Positions 21,788 to 32,539 of a stretch of DNA of 64,000 bases are shown here, one piece after another (within the stretch, counting starts at the first letter, position 1; each line of letters starts with the position of its first letter). Position numbers and translations under genes: made by a program. The notes below the pieces were generated by a model. The model ran no database searches, was not told where the DNA came from, and saw nothing but the letters and a program-made list of their open reading frames with translations. Source of the DNA: Acanthosepion esculentum (taxonomy: Eukaryota; Mollusca; Cephalopoda; Sepiida; Sepiidae); assembly GCA_964036315.1 (NCBI GenBank), contig OZ038479.1, positions 59,609,746 through 59,673,745 on the forward strand, given 5' to 3'.

Positions 21788-21804
21788 TTTTTGTTATTCA
21801 CAGA
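21788..21804 (+). promoter_or_regulatory. 3' splice site before ZNF-B 5' exon segment
   Basis: TTTTTGTTATTCACAG with AG at 21802-21803, followed by ATGTTCTGGCAGTACAAAA. It is conserved with 6114-6115. The first ATG opens an 11-codon frame ending TGA, one codon shorter than in copy 1. Confidence 0.55.
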
Positions 21805-22100
21805 TGTTCTGGCAGTACAAAAATCGCAATGGTTATTGAGAATTTGAATGAAGAATAAGACATCTTGCTTTCCAAGAAGAAAATCGATTTATTCTCTACT
21901 TCTCATATAAAAGTTATGAATTTACATTTTTAAAAGCATAACAATGAACTTTAACTGGCAAGTAATGATATACTTTGAAATGTTTGGTTTGTCTTTTCTG
22001 CAAAACACTTTTAGTGTTATATATGATTAAGCAGAACAGATAGGTCATATTCATAGGATCTTTTCTAATACCAGTTGTGAAGTCAGACTCAGTTGGCCAG

Positions 22101-22970
22101 ATGGAAACACACATTAAAAAGAAACCATATCCTTGTGCTGTTTGCGAATCTTCATTTTCACGCAAATCAGATTTGTTTGTTCATATACGTATTCATACTG
22201 GAGAGAAACCTTATTCTTGTGATGTTTGTGAATCTGCATTTTCTCAGAAGTCAAGTTTGGTGAAACATAACCGAATACACACTGGAGAGAAACCATATTC
22301 TTGTGATGTCTGTGGATCTGCATTTTCACAGAAAGCAGGTCTGCTTCATCATATGCGTATTCATACTGGAGAGAAACCATTTTCTTGTGAAGTTTGCGGA
22401 TCTGCTTTTTCACGGAAGTCTGATTTGACCATTCATATGCGTATTCATACTGGAGAAAAACCTTATTCTTGTGAAGTTTGTGGGTATGCATTTTCACAGG
22501 CATCAAGTTTGGCAAAACATAAGCGAACACACACTGGTGAGAAACCATATTCTTGTGATGTTTGCGGATCTGTATTTTCACAGAAATCAGGTTTGCTTTT
22601 CCATATGCGTATTCACACTGGAGAAAAGCCTTACTCTTGTGAAGTTTGTGGATTTGCATTTTCACAGAAGTCAAGTTTGGTGAAACATAAGCGGACACAC
22701 ACTGGTGAGAAACCATTTTCTTGTGATGTCTGCAGATCTGCTTTTTCACAAAAATCAGGTTTACATTTTCATATGCGTACTCACACTGGAGAGAAACCTT
22801 ATTCTTGTGAAGTTTGTGGATCTGCATTTTCTTCAAAAACAACTTTGGTGAAACATAAGCGAATGCACACAGAAGAGAAACCATATTTTTGTGATGTTTG
22901 CAAATCTGCATTTTCACAGAAGTCATATTTGGTCAGTCATTTGTGTACTCAGACAGGAGAGAAAACTTAA
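22101..22970 (+). CDS. C2H2 zinc-finger protein ZNF-B, 10 fingers
   Basis: Paralogue of ZNF-A, 289 residues, with the same METHI..KK start; the earlier in-frame GTG is rejected as for ZNF-A. It has ten 28-residue fingers. Helix residues -1,2,3,6 are RSDV, QSSK, QAGH, RSDI, QSSK, QSGF, QSSK, QSGF, STTK, QSYS. Fingers 7-8 have no counterpart in ZNF-A between its fingers 6 and 7, so a two-finger unit of 168 bp was gained here or lost there. Finger 10 reads HLCTQ, losing its second zinc-ligand His, and the frame then stops at TAA. Sequence equivalent to ZNF-A fingers 9-18 follows in broken form. It is either a shortened functional regulator or an early pseudogene; fingers 1-9 are fully intact. 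Confidence 0.8.
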   Translation: METHIKKKPYPCAVCESSFSRKSDLFVHIRIHTGEKPYSCDVCESAFSQKSSLVKHNRIHTGEKPYSCDVCGSAFSQKAGLLHHMRIHTGEKPFSCEVCGSAFSRKSDLTIHMRIHTGEKPYSCEVCGYAFSQASSLAKHKRTHTGEKPYSCDVCGSVFSQKSGLLFHMRIHTGEKPYSCEVCGFAFSQKSSLVKHKRTHTGEKPFSCDVCRSAFSQKSGLHFHMRTHTGEKPYSCEVCGSAFSSKTTLVKHKRMHTEEKPYFCDVCKSAFSQKSYLVSHLCTQTGEKT

Positions 22971-24126
22971 GCTCACAATGGAGAGAAAACATATTCTTGT
23001 CTCCTGCTTTTTTTATGGAAGTCAAGTTTGGTAGTTCATATGCACACTCACACTCTGGAGAAATCTTTTTCTTTTGAAGTTTATGGATTCTTTGAAATCA
23101 GATATGTTCATTCATTTGTATACTCACCTGGAGAGAAAACATATTCCTGCAACATTTGTGGATCTGCATTTTCACAGAAGTCTAATATGGTGGATCATGT
23201 GCAAACACACATTGTAGATAAAGCATGATCTTGTGATGTTTGCAGATCTACATTTTCATTGAAGTTAAATCTGGTGATCACACTGATGAGAAACCAGATT
23301 CCTGTGATGTTTCCACTGCATTTTCAGGGAAATCAGATTTGTCATATGTGTACTCACACTGGAGAAAAACCTTATTCTTGTGAAGTCTGTGGATCTGGAT
23401 TTTTTTAGAAGTCAAATATGACAAAACATATGCGAGCACATACTGTAGAGTAACTGTTTTCTTGTGAAGTTTGTTGACCTCTATTTTCACAAATCACATT
23501 TGGTGTACCATATACAAACACAAATTGGAGGAATCTGCATTTACAGACAAGTGAAGATTAGTACTCTATATGCGAATACAAACTTGTAAGAAACTATATT
23601 ACTGTGAAGTTTACTGATCTACATTTTCACACAAGTCACATTTGGCATGTCATATTCATAAACATACAGGAGAGAAACCATATTCTTTAAATGTTTGTTG
23701 ATCTGCATTTACAGACACATCAAATTTAGTGTGCCATATGCGAATACACTGTACAGCAAACATATTCTTGTGATAGTTATGGATTTGTATTTTCAGTTTT
23801 CACATAAGGTGAGGTATATGCAAATACTTGTGAGAAGCCACATCTTTTGAATTTTGTGCATGTACATTGTTATGGAAATTTTGTGATTCATATATGTGTT
23901 ATGAAAAAACATGCGGAAGGGAAACTATATTCTTGAGATGCTTGTGGATATGCAGCTTCAGATAAGTTAACTTTAGTGGGCCATATGCAAAACATACTGG
24001 AGAGTGACCATATTCTTATGAACTTGTATGTCTGCATTTTCATGGAAATCATATTTAGTGAGGCATATTTGCATATACACCAGAGAAACAAAATATTCTT
24101 GTGATGTTTACTTATATGAATTTTCA
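22971..24126 (+). pseudogene. Decayed zinc-finger tail of ZNF-B
   Basis: To about 23455 this is the wreck of the fingers that are intact in ZNF-A as 9-18. A fused 9/10 unit lies at 22979-23062, finger 11 is damaged at 23063-23145, and finger 12 is nearly intact at 23146-23229 with the HIVDK linker. Fused and shortened later units follow, and finger 18 at 23371-23455 has an internal TAG. The ancestral stop (ACTGTAGAGTAA) is kept at about 23443-23454. Beyond it, the older decayed tail shared with ZNF-A runs to about 24126. Confidence 0.8.
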
Positions 24127-24127
24127 G

Positions 24128-24358
24128 AATACACAGTAGATAGAAACGTTATCTTTGAACATATTTAATTTTTGTATTAGTAGAAAATTGAATTTTAGTG
24201 CATCATGTGTAAACTCACACATATGCAAAACACATATTCTTGAGAGTTTTGTGTATATACCTTTTCTGCCTAGTCCAATTTCCTTTTTGCTATGCAATAT
24301 ATTCTTATCAAAACTGTAATGCATTATTTTCAAATATTGCAAAATTCAATAGACATGA
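24128..24358 (+). repeat. Highly conserved noncoding block, copy 2
   Basis: Near-identical partner of 8643-8872, with about nine mismatches in 230 bp including TCACAC for TCATGC and ACTGT for ACTAT. It contrasts with the indel-rich decayed finger sequence immediately upstream in both copies. Confidence 0.6.
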
Positions 24359-25520
24359 ATTTTCACTTGGAAACAAACCATATTTTTGTGTAATATGTTC
24401 AGAATTTCTATTGAAAAAGCACTTGGACACACTTTCCTCATAAATTTAGGCCATGTAAAGCAACATCACAAAGTTCTCATTTCAAGATAAGCATGATGAT
24501 ATAGACACTAATATTTTATCATATTTGTGTATTATTGTGTTCACAAAATGTAAATAAACAACATCTGTGGAATCACAAATAGAATGTGAGAATCTGCATT
24601 TTCAATGAAAACGTAAGACAGAAACAAAATAGAAGAGAAACTGTATATTAATTTCATCTTGTCAGTCAAAAGTTTATACAACACAAACAGAACAATTCGA
24701 TGTCTGAAAATTTGTGATGCCTTGTTTGCTTAATTTCCAGTGTATTTCTTTATGGATGAATGAAAGAAAGCCATTTATATTTTAAAGAATCAAGTCAAAA
24801 TAAATTGATTAATTCCATATAAAAAAAATACATTCACAAAAGCATTTAGCATACAAATAGGGAAAAAAGAAGTCAATGTATGAAATTATGGATTGTATTT
24901 TATATTGATGAATGAAATAAAAATATCTGTTTTCTTGGATTATGTCAATATGATTTCTCTTTTCATATAAACAATATATTTTTGAATGACATAGATTACG
25001 ACATTTGAAATGTTAGTGTGAACTGGATATATGTCAACTTAAATTTGATTTGTGATTGTTGATTCTCTTTTCTGTATTGTTTACCATTGTCCATGCTTTA
25101 TTTAGTGTAATGAAGATTCTGCAGTTAGTAATTTTTGTCAAAATGAATCCAACAGTAATGTCTTTTTTAAACAATAGTAAAAACATTTTGTTTCTCCTTT
25201 TTGATTTTGTTTTTTACATGTGAAGGCTTTAAGTCAAGTTTATAAATTGTTACATATTGGTAATGAGATATATTAGTATTCAAACTTTTTCTTATTATAT
25301 AAATATGAAAGAAAGCCATGATGAAGAAGTTTTCATTGTTGTCTTATTTCATGGCAGAAAAAATAATCTTAAATCTTTCCATATCTTTTTATCACAACAA
25401 TTATATCTTTACATTTTACAACCTTTAAGCATGGATAAGAAAAATTATGAAGGTTATATTTTGAAACTTAAGAAATGATATTAAATATTTCATTTTTGTT
25501 TTCTGCACTCTTTGTACACT

Positions 25521-25965
25521 TCAAAAGAGCTAATTCACATAAAATGTTTTTTCCAACCTTCATAATGCAATTGTTAAAAATGTTAGTTTTCTACTGAATG
25601 TACAATGAAAAAAAATGATGGAAAGGTCACTTTCTTAAATTTTCTCAGATGAAACCCCATTATTATTAAATTTAGAATTTTTTCATTGTATTTTATATCT
25701 TTTTATCACAATCATATCTTTACATTCTACAGCCTTTAAGTGTACACTATACGAGTTGTATTCTATGATGAACCAAAAGTTGTATTTTTTGTATTTCATG
25801 CTTTAATTAATAGTTCAAACAAATTACATATGAAAAGCATTTATTCATCAAAATATATCCTATCCTATTCTATTCTCTGTTGCGATTGTTGTGCCAGAAG
25901 TTCATCTCCATACTTACACCATTTGGCTAGTTTAGAGGCAAAATCTCATTCTTAACCTCACCTAT
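25521..25965. other. Noncoding region
   Basis: Includes a partial repeat of the duplication's 3' end (25645-25738). No gene recognised. Confidence 0.5.
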
Positions 25966-25969
25966 ATTG

Positions 25970-26800
25970 TTGAACCTTTATCCGCCCAGGAAAAGAGCCG
26001 TGGCCCAGAAAATGTGGTAATCTGATGATGCAAGTGTCTGAACTCTAGGCAGGTTGATGCAGTATTTCCAGTTCCTTATGTTGGTCACATGGGTAGCATG
26101 TGATGGGGAATTTTCATCCTGTAGGAGTGCTCATCTTCAGTTGACCAATGCCAAGCAGTAGGCTTTCAAAGCATAATATACTTGCTGCTGTTTTTCAATA
26201 TTAGTCTCGGTGTTCACAGCAGGACTATCTGGGACAATCTAATTTCTATTCCCAGTTACAATTGGACACCAAAAATGGGAGTCTTCTGTTCAAGCTGCCC
26301 TTGTTTCACAGCAGCTTCTGCAGCCTGGCTGGAACAAAGCCACTAATTTCTTTCATTAAAATTACGAAAAAGGTAATAGAATCCATCCCCATTTACAATT
26401 CAAAACCAAAAATGGGCATCTTGTTTTCAGTTATTTTTCAAATTTTCACACATCTTTGAGCCTAGTCATTGGTCAGTTCCTGAGGAGCTTCTTAACAATA
26501 TCTCTTCACAGGGATGGGTCTGTGGAAGTGTCACTTGATGGTACTTTGTGAAGTAACAAGTTCTGACAATGTACAATTGTTTGTGATTATAACCATTTCA
26601 AGCAAGGCCTATCTTCTACAACAGGAAGTCTGGTGTCACCTTTCTTGAAACATCTGAACTAGTTTTGTGCCACACATTTGTTGACACTTCCTGGTCCTTT
26701 CACATCATTAATTTCCTTTGCCGCTGCCCTTGCACTCAGTCCTTTTGTCTACAGATAGTGTAAAATGGTTCTAATTGTAATTTTTTCATCAATTATCAAA
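25970..26800 (-). pseudogene. mariner-type transposase remnant
   Basis: The minus strand reads, in several frames, TIRTILHYL and TKGLSARAAAKEIND, then VNKCVAQN and FRCFKKGDT (the N-terminal HTH region of mariner transposases). Near 25985-26150 come LLQDENSPSHATHV and TLASSDYHIFW, matching the HDNARPH and the last catalytic Asp region (PSDYHLF) of the DD34D core. Here HDNARPH is degraded to QDENSPSH, losing the second catalytic context. Many stops lie between, and terminal inverted repeats were not located. The order on the minus strand is consistent with one nearly full-length element. Confidence 0.75.
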
Positions 26801-28440
26801 GCTATGAAATAAAGTATAAAAAATGTTTATATACTATATATCAAAATAAATAATTCAGCAATGATTGAGCAAAAAATTGTATCAAATCACTGAATGAAGC
26901 CTCATCTATTCACTCATTGTGTGTATGTCTAGTCAGTCATATTCCTCATAAGTTTTTTTTATGCCTGAAAAAGTATGGGGTGCTAAAAGGATAGTATTTC
27001 CTTTGACACTGCTCTTGGTTTATTATTAAACCTAAACATGAAAGTGAATTTATACATTTTTTTTTCTTGACCTAGAATTTTTGTTCTTTGGTAAAGACAT
27101 CATTCTAATTATGAAGAAAAATTAGGTAATGTTTAGGTAGGATATTCAAAAAATGATATTAATATTTTTCCAGATTAAAGTAGATAACAATAACATAATT
27201 AACCCTCCTCCATTCTGTTTGTGTGACTGATGGCATATTTATATTGATATGGCAAAAGGCATCAGATACAACTATGCCGAGGTATTGATAGTTGGTGTCA
27301 ACATACATTTACACATGGATATGAATAGATTTGTATCAGTTGTGCTTTGATATCTAGCAAATCCGTGTGATCATCAGTTTGGCAGGCTTTGAGAATGTGA
27401 CATGAATTATTATTGCATAGAACTTCTTTCAAGCTCAAATGTTTGTAGTGATTTAAAGTGAGTTTCAAAGACAGTATTTAAATATTTGTACATAGATTCA
27501 TTCAACCATATATGTGCATTTACTTTCATAACTTTGTATCTTATTTTATGCATGATTCCTTCCTCATAACACTTGGGTGATGAACTGATTCGTACAGAAT
27601 TCCAGAGAAATGAAATTCATTCTGTTAAGAGGATTTTATAGAGATCAAAATAAGGAAAAATGTGAAAGATCTAGTGAGTACGGCAAGTGTAGTAGCTGTG
27701 TCTCTGAGATGCTGTACTGATTTCTGCCATGTGTTGTCTGAAGGTGCCCTGATGGAAGATGACATTATCCTGATGGGCCACATTCAGACACCTTTCATTG
27801 ATTACTCTAGTTGAAGATGTACTGATGGAAGATCACACTATCCACATTGAAACACTTTTCATTGATTACATCCCATCACATGCTCAGCATCTCCTTCTTT
27901 GAATCCAGACTGGCCTGAATCAATGTGATCATCAGTTTTGATGCTTTTATCAAAGTTATGGGAATTATAACAGTTCGAGCTAGGCATGGTAGTAGATATC
28001 AAATGGATGAGACATTCCATTTCTGAATTTTTGGAATATATGTTGATCACTGATTGTGAACAGGGCACCAGTCATAGCTCTATTCCTCCCTCAAAGCAAT
28101 CTTGATATTTTTATTCAATTTTCATTTTCTAAGAAATTTGTTAGCATTTTCTGGATACAGGCACTCAAAGATTTGGTTTATAGTGAATGCATTTAGCAAG
28201 AAAGGAAAAGAATGCAGGGGTCAGGTAAGATATAAATATGACATTAATATTTCTCTAGGTTCAGTTGGATAACCAAATACAGTTCAATTTCATCCATTCT
28301 GTTTGGGTCACCATGATCACTTTGAGATACTGGTATGATGTACATATATCCTGGTGTGAAAAAGTTTTGGACCAACTACATAAATTTATTATACACCTTT
28401 ATTTTACTAAGAAATTAAGATTGTTTACACTATTTATATT
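26801..28440. other. Noncoding region with dispersed repeat pieces
   Basis: 26880-27260 resembles 15780-16660 (CCTCATCTATTCA, GCATATTTATATTGATATG, TAGTTGGTGTCA). 27010-27070 resembles 51430-51485 (AAACCTAAACAT, GAAAGTGAATTTATACATTT). No gene recognised. Confidence 0.5.
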
Positions 28441-29150
28441 TGTGTAACAATGTAATCATCTTAGGAAAGCCATTCTATTAAGACGAGGCAATAGGGTTAA
28501 AAGACTGCATATGGTGGACATGAAGAGTGAGTGATGCTAAACTGCATATAATATATAATTTTGGAAAGAAGTGAAGATTGAAAATCCGCTTGGAAAACAA
28601 GAATAAATTTTAAAATTCCTAACTGAAACTATGAGGATTTGAAACTGAGAATCCTAAGTAAAGGGGGTTAGAAAGGGTTATAACTGACATTACATGAAGC
28701 TTGAGTGAATTTCCAACAGAGAAAGTTCAGCTTATTTTCACTGACCTAGATTATACTATTCTCCAATCTTGTCATATTCATGCATAATTTTTGGGACAAA
28801 CAAAGGAATTTATCTAATCCTTAACATCTTTTGTCAGCTCTGATTGTGCAGGACACACAAGCAGGATCCATCATAAATGCAAGTTGCTGGAATATGAGCC
28901 CAGTTCCAGTTGCCAGCTGTGTCAATTAGCTCATCGTATCAAGCACACCAGTAAAGCAATTTTGTTCCTACAAATTTCCTAGCAGCTGACAACAGAATTG
29001 AAGAAAGGCAAGAGCCAGCACACATTTTTCTTTACCTTCCCATACCTACTTCCCGTGTTGAAATAATACAATTCCACCAGGCAATTTTGGCTGTTCTTTT
29101 TAATAAGTCATTATATTATTGAAGATAATTTTGTTTGGCAAGTCATTTAT
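28440..29150 (+). repeat. Local tandem duplication, copy 1
   Basis: Collinear with 29540-30480. Shared segments include GAAGTGAAGATTGAAAATC, CATAATTTTTGGGACAAACA, ACACAAGCAGGATCC, CAGCTGTGTCAATTAGCTCA and TTACCTTCCCATACCTAC. Noncoding as far as I can see. Confidence 0.8.
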
Positions 29151-29539
29151 TTCTATGAAAATTGATTGCACCAAATGCAAGCCACCTTCACGGAAGTATA
29201 GGCTTTGCCTGTATGATATTTGAAACGTTGACATGGGTGTTGTATTTGGTGACTAGCACAAGTACGGGTTAAGTCTACTGATTACAGTCAACTGTCAGGT
29301 TATATGATTAAACAACTATTATGCAAATTTGGCAGTGATGCCATCTATTTTGCTAGTTTATCTTCTTTAAACAGCCATTTATACAAAGGGGACACAACTC
29401 TTAAGACCATCAGACATACTCTAGTCAAGGTCTTTTTCATGTTTTAGCATTTATTTCACACTGGAATGATGTTTTTTTTAATGTTGAAAAAAAGATTACT
29501 TCATTAGTTGCATGTTAATGAATATATTAGCTTATGTGT

Positions 29540-30480
29540 TAAGTCATGACAATGTAATTTGCTTAGAAAAGTAATTTTATTAAAACATGAGAGGATAGAG
29601 TTAAAATCATGTATATTGTGAGAGTGGAGAGGCAAAGAATGATGGTTATGTTGAATATAGCGAAACAGTCTGTCTGTGGATGACAAAAATATATATATAT
29701 ATATTTGTGTATCCTGCAACTTTTGAAGCTAATTTTAAGGGGTTGTATTATACATAAGATGTAAAATTTGTATATGTACTACTTGCTCTGGCTACGCCAT
29801 TGACCAAACTATATATTCCATTTATTGTAGTCAAATTAGCTTCAAAATTAGGTCTTCAAAGATCAGATGATATGTGAGTGTATGCAGTAATTTTGGGAAG
29901 AAGCGAAGATTAAAAATCGGCTTTGAAAGTAAGAATAAGTTTAAAACTTCCTAATTGAAGCTGAGAATCCTAACTAAAGTAGTCAGAAAGGATAAAACCT
30001 GAATTCATGTGCGAGTGTGTCACATCACATGTGTGTCATGCGGAGTTAGACTGAAATTCCAATGGGAATTTTATCTTATTTTCATTTACCTACATCATAC
30101 TCAAATATACTCATATTCATACATAATTTTGGGGAAAGACAAAGGAATTTATCTGGCCCTGCAAGATACACAAGCAGAATCCTCCATAAGTACGAGTTGC
30201 TGGAATGCACAGATAGTTTGAGCCCAGTTCCAATTACCAGCTGTGTCAATTAGCTCATGGTGTTATAACACACATAAAAAGTAATTTTGCTCCTACAAAT
30301 TTTCTAGCAGCAGATGACAGAATTGAAGAACAGCAAGAGCCAACACCCCTTCTCTTTACCTTCCCATACCTACCACTGTGTTGAAATAATGTAATTCTAC
30401 CATACAATTTTCATTTTTAAAAATAAATCTTTATTATTGAAAATAACTCAATTTATCAAGTCGTGTACTCCAACAACGGC
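29540..30480 (+). repeat. Local tandem duplication, copy 2, with MITE-like insert
   Basis: Second copy of 28440-29150. It is longer because about 230 bp is inserted at 29690-29885, including an AT microsatellite (29688-29704) and a small inverted-repeat element. TGTGTCAATTAGCTCATGG at 30241 is one of several near-identical anchors. Confidence 0.8.
29715..29865. mobile_element. Candidate MITE with 15-bp inverted ends
   Basis: TTTTGAAGCTAATTTTAA at the left is matched inverted by CAAATTAGCTTCAAAATTAGG at the right, about 150 bp overall, with no coding sequence. The right half recurs at 3508-3590 (CTATACCATTGAGCAAACTA and GTCAAATTAGCTTCAAAATT), showing that it is mobile or dispersed. The outer limits and target duplication are uncertain. 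Confidence 0.5.
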
Positions 30481-31220
30481 ATTATTCACCCAGTCTCAGG
30501 ACCAAAAGAACACTACAGCTTGGCAAGAATAGAAGGAAGTAATGTAAATCACACCACAACCCCTGGGGACCCACCCAGAAAAGTTACTTTAGATGTATGT
30601 CGATCTGGGTAATCTGCAGAGAATTTTGAACTGAACTCTGTATTTAATCTATAGTGGTAGACTGTTCTCATGACATTGATCATGTCGATATATGTTTTCT
30701 AGTTCTTATTTTTATTTAGTATTGTTCAGTTATTGCTTGCCCATTTCTACTTAGTGCAAGTACACAGTACCTGACCCAGTGATCGAACTTACAATCACTA
30801 TGTCATAACAACAAAACATAGGTAGCAGCAGCAGTCAAAATATGGCAGACAACAGCAGTAGCAGTAGCAACCTAATCAGCAGCCATGTTAGGTTTAAAGT
30901 TCCAAGTTTACTACAGTAAATTGTCCTCCAGGACAATGGCCTAGTGGATAAAAGAGTTGGTTTGAGAATTTGAATTTTTAAATATGATACTCACTGACTG
31001 CTTAGCCTGCCTTTTGATGATTCCTGTGAGTATTAAATTCTCATTGTTTCTCCCCAAAATTTCAACTGTTTTTTGTTGATTGTCAGAAACAGTTTCATTG
31101 TATTTCCTGTTTTCTTTAAGACTTCCTCATTTGTTACATATTCTGTTCATGGTATTCTCAACATTTGCCTGTTAGAAAAAAACATGTAAGTCATTTCAAA
31201 TTGTACAGCATTTACTGTCA
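30481..31220. other. Noncoding region with weak SINE-like scraps
   Basis: 30917-30955 (CAATGGCCTAGTGGATAAAA) resembles a tRNA A box, and 30775-30800 on the minus strand has GTAAGTTCGATCACTGGG resembling a B box. Neither forms a complete SINE. No gene recognised. Confidence 0.4.
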
Positions 31221-31440
31221 TCCTGGAGGGATGGTGGAGTAATAGCTTGCATTGAGGAATTGGAGAGCTGAGTTTGAATTCCAGTCAAGTTCATTACATT
31301 CACTTACAAGCAAATATCCTTGAGAAAAGTATGAATCCATCTCTTCTCTCCTCCCCACCAGCTATGGGTTAATAACAGGACTGACCGGATCCTATAACCT
31401 TAGGTGGCAACTGGTCTAGGAGAAAGACAACTCTGAATTA
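31221..31440 (+). repeat. tRNA-derived SINE
   Basis: It has the tRNA-like head GGTGGAGTAATAGCTTGC with B box GAGTTTGAATTCCAGTC, then CATTACATTCACTTACAAG, a body AGTATGAATCCATCTCTTC and the GGTGGCAACTGGTCTAGG module. The 3' hairpin module seen in the longest copies (TATCAAAAGATACATGATC) is absent. Confidence 0.8.
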
Positions 31441-32539
31441 AAAACCTCCAATTATGGGATAAATTGCCTCACCAACCCGCAACTGGTTAAGCATGGTGAG
31501 TACAGCTACACTCCTGAAGACATGGTTAATCAGGGAGGAGATACTCCAAGGAGTGAGAAGGCTTGGGATCTGGCTGTGATCAAATGAACTTTCATCCATA
31601 ATATGTTTACTTTCATATAGGAAATTATACATTACACATTGCACTATAGACTAGTACCCTTTTCATTATTTCTTGTAGAGATTATTTCATCTTGTCTGTC
31701 TGGATGCTTGCTAAATGGCATCCTATTCAGGACTATAAGAAGAAAGGCCTCTTTTTCCTCTGGGGTGTACGAGTGTCTCAAAATTCATTTCCTTTGAAAG
31801 TGTTCATCATAATCATCCAAAATTTATAATCCCCCCCCCACACTTCTGCTACAAGAGACTAAGAGAATATCTTGTCCATTACAATCTTTAGGTACCTCAT
31901 TATTTGAACATGCAGACACTATAATAAAAATTCACTTCATTATAAAGGATTTTTTATTTAGTAAAAAACTCTATGAAAAAATAGTTCAAACAAACGTATG
32001 AGGTAACATTTAATATGTAAGGCACACAACAAAGACAAACGACATGAGCTGAGTTTAAAAAAAGATGATAAATTTATTGTTAACACAATGATGAAAAAAT
32101 TACACCAAGTTCTTTATGTGCCAAATGATTGCCAATAACATATATGTAAAAATAACATTGGCCTGCATTAAAAAATCTTTTTCCAAAGGTTTATCAAATG
32201 ATATATGATCGCCATTTTATGCTGAATTCAAAAATACTATTCATTGTGTTTGGTCAGGTCTGGTTTTTGGTGCTTAAATACTTCACAAGTTCTACACAAT
32301 AATAACACTTATTCAAAAGCCTGTGGACTCTACATGTCACAGCTGATCGTAGGTGTCTGATCTTTAATATAGCATATAATGTTGTATGTGTACCTAACTA
32401 CAGTGTACCACCCTACTCACTAACACCCACATACCTAGAGGAGGCAGGGCTTATCCCACAGCTTAAAATGATTTTAATGTACTGTGTCAAGCTGATTTAT
32501 TTTTTATTTTTTCAGTTTGACATTTGTATTCCTGTAAGA
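31441..32539. other. Noncoding region
   Basis: No gene recognised. A C9 run lies at about 31831. A pyrimidine-rich tract ending TTTTTTCAG at about 32515 sits before the pseudogene start and could be a former splice acceptor. Confidence 0.4.

Larger units (their letters stand above)
21220..25520 (+). repeat. Segmental duplication copy 2 (carries ZNF-B)
   Basis: Collinear partner of 5170-9840. It begins after an AT microsatellite at 21232-21252 and shares the splice-site region at 21784-21803, the ZNF exon, the decayed tail and the 24128-24358 noncoding block. It has a unique insertion near 25000-25220. A piece of its 3' end (25645-25738) is present twice, being also similar to 25370-25435. 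Confidence 0.85.
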
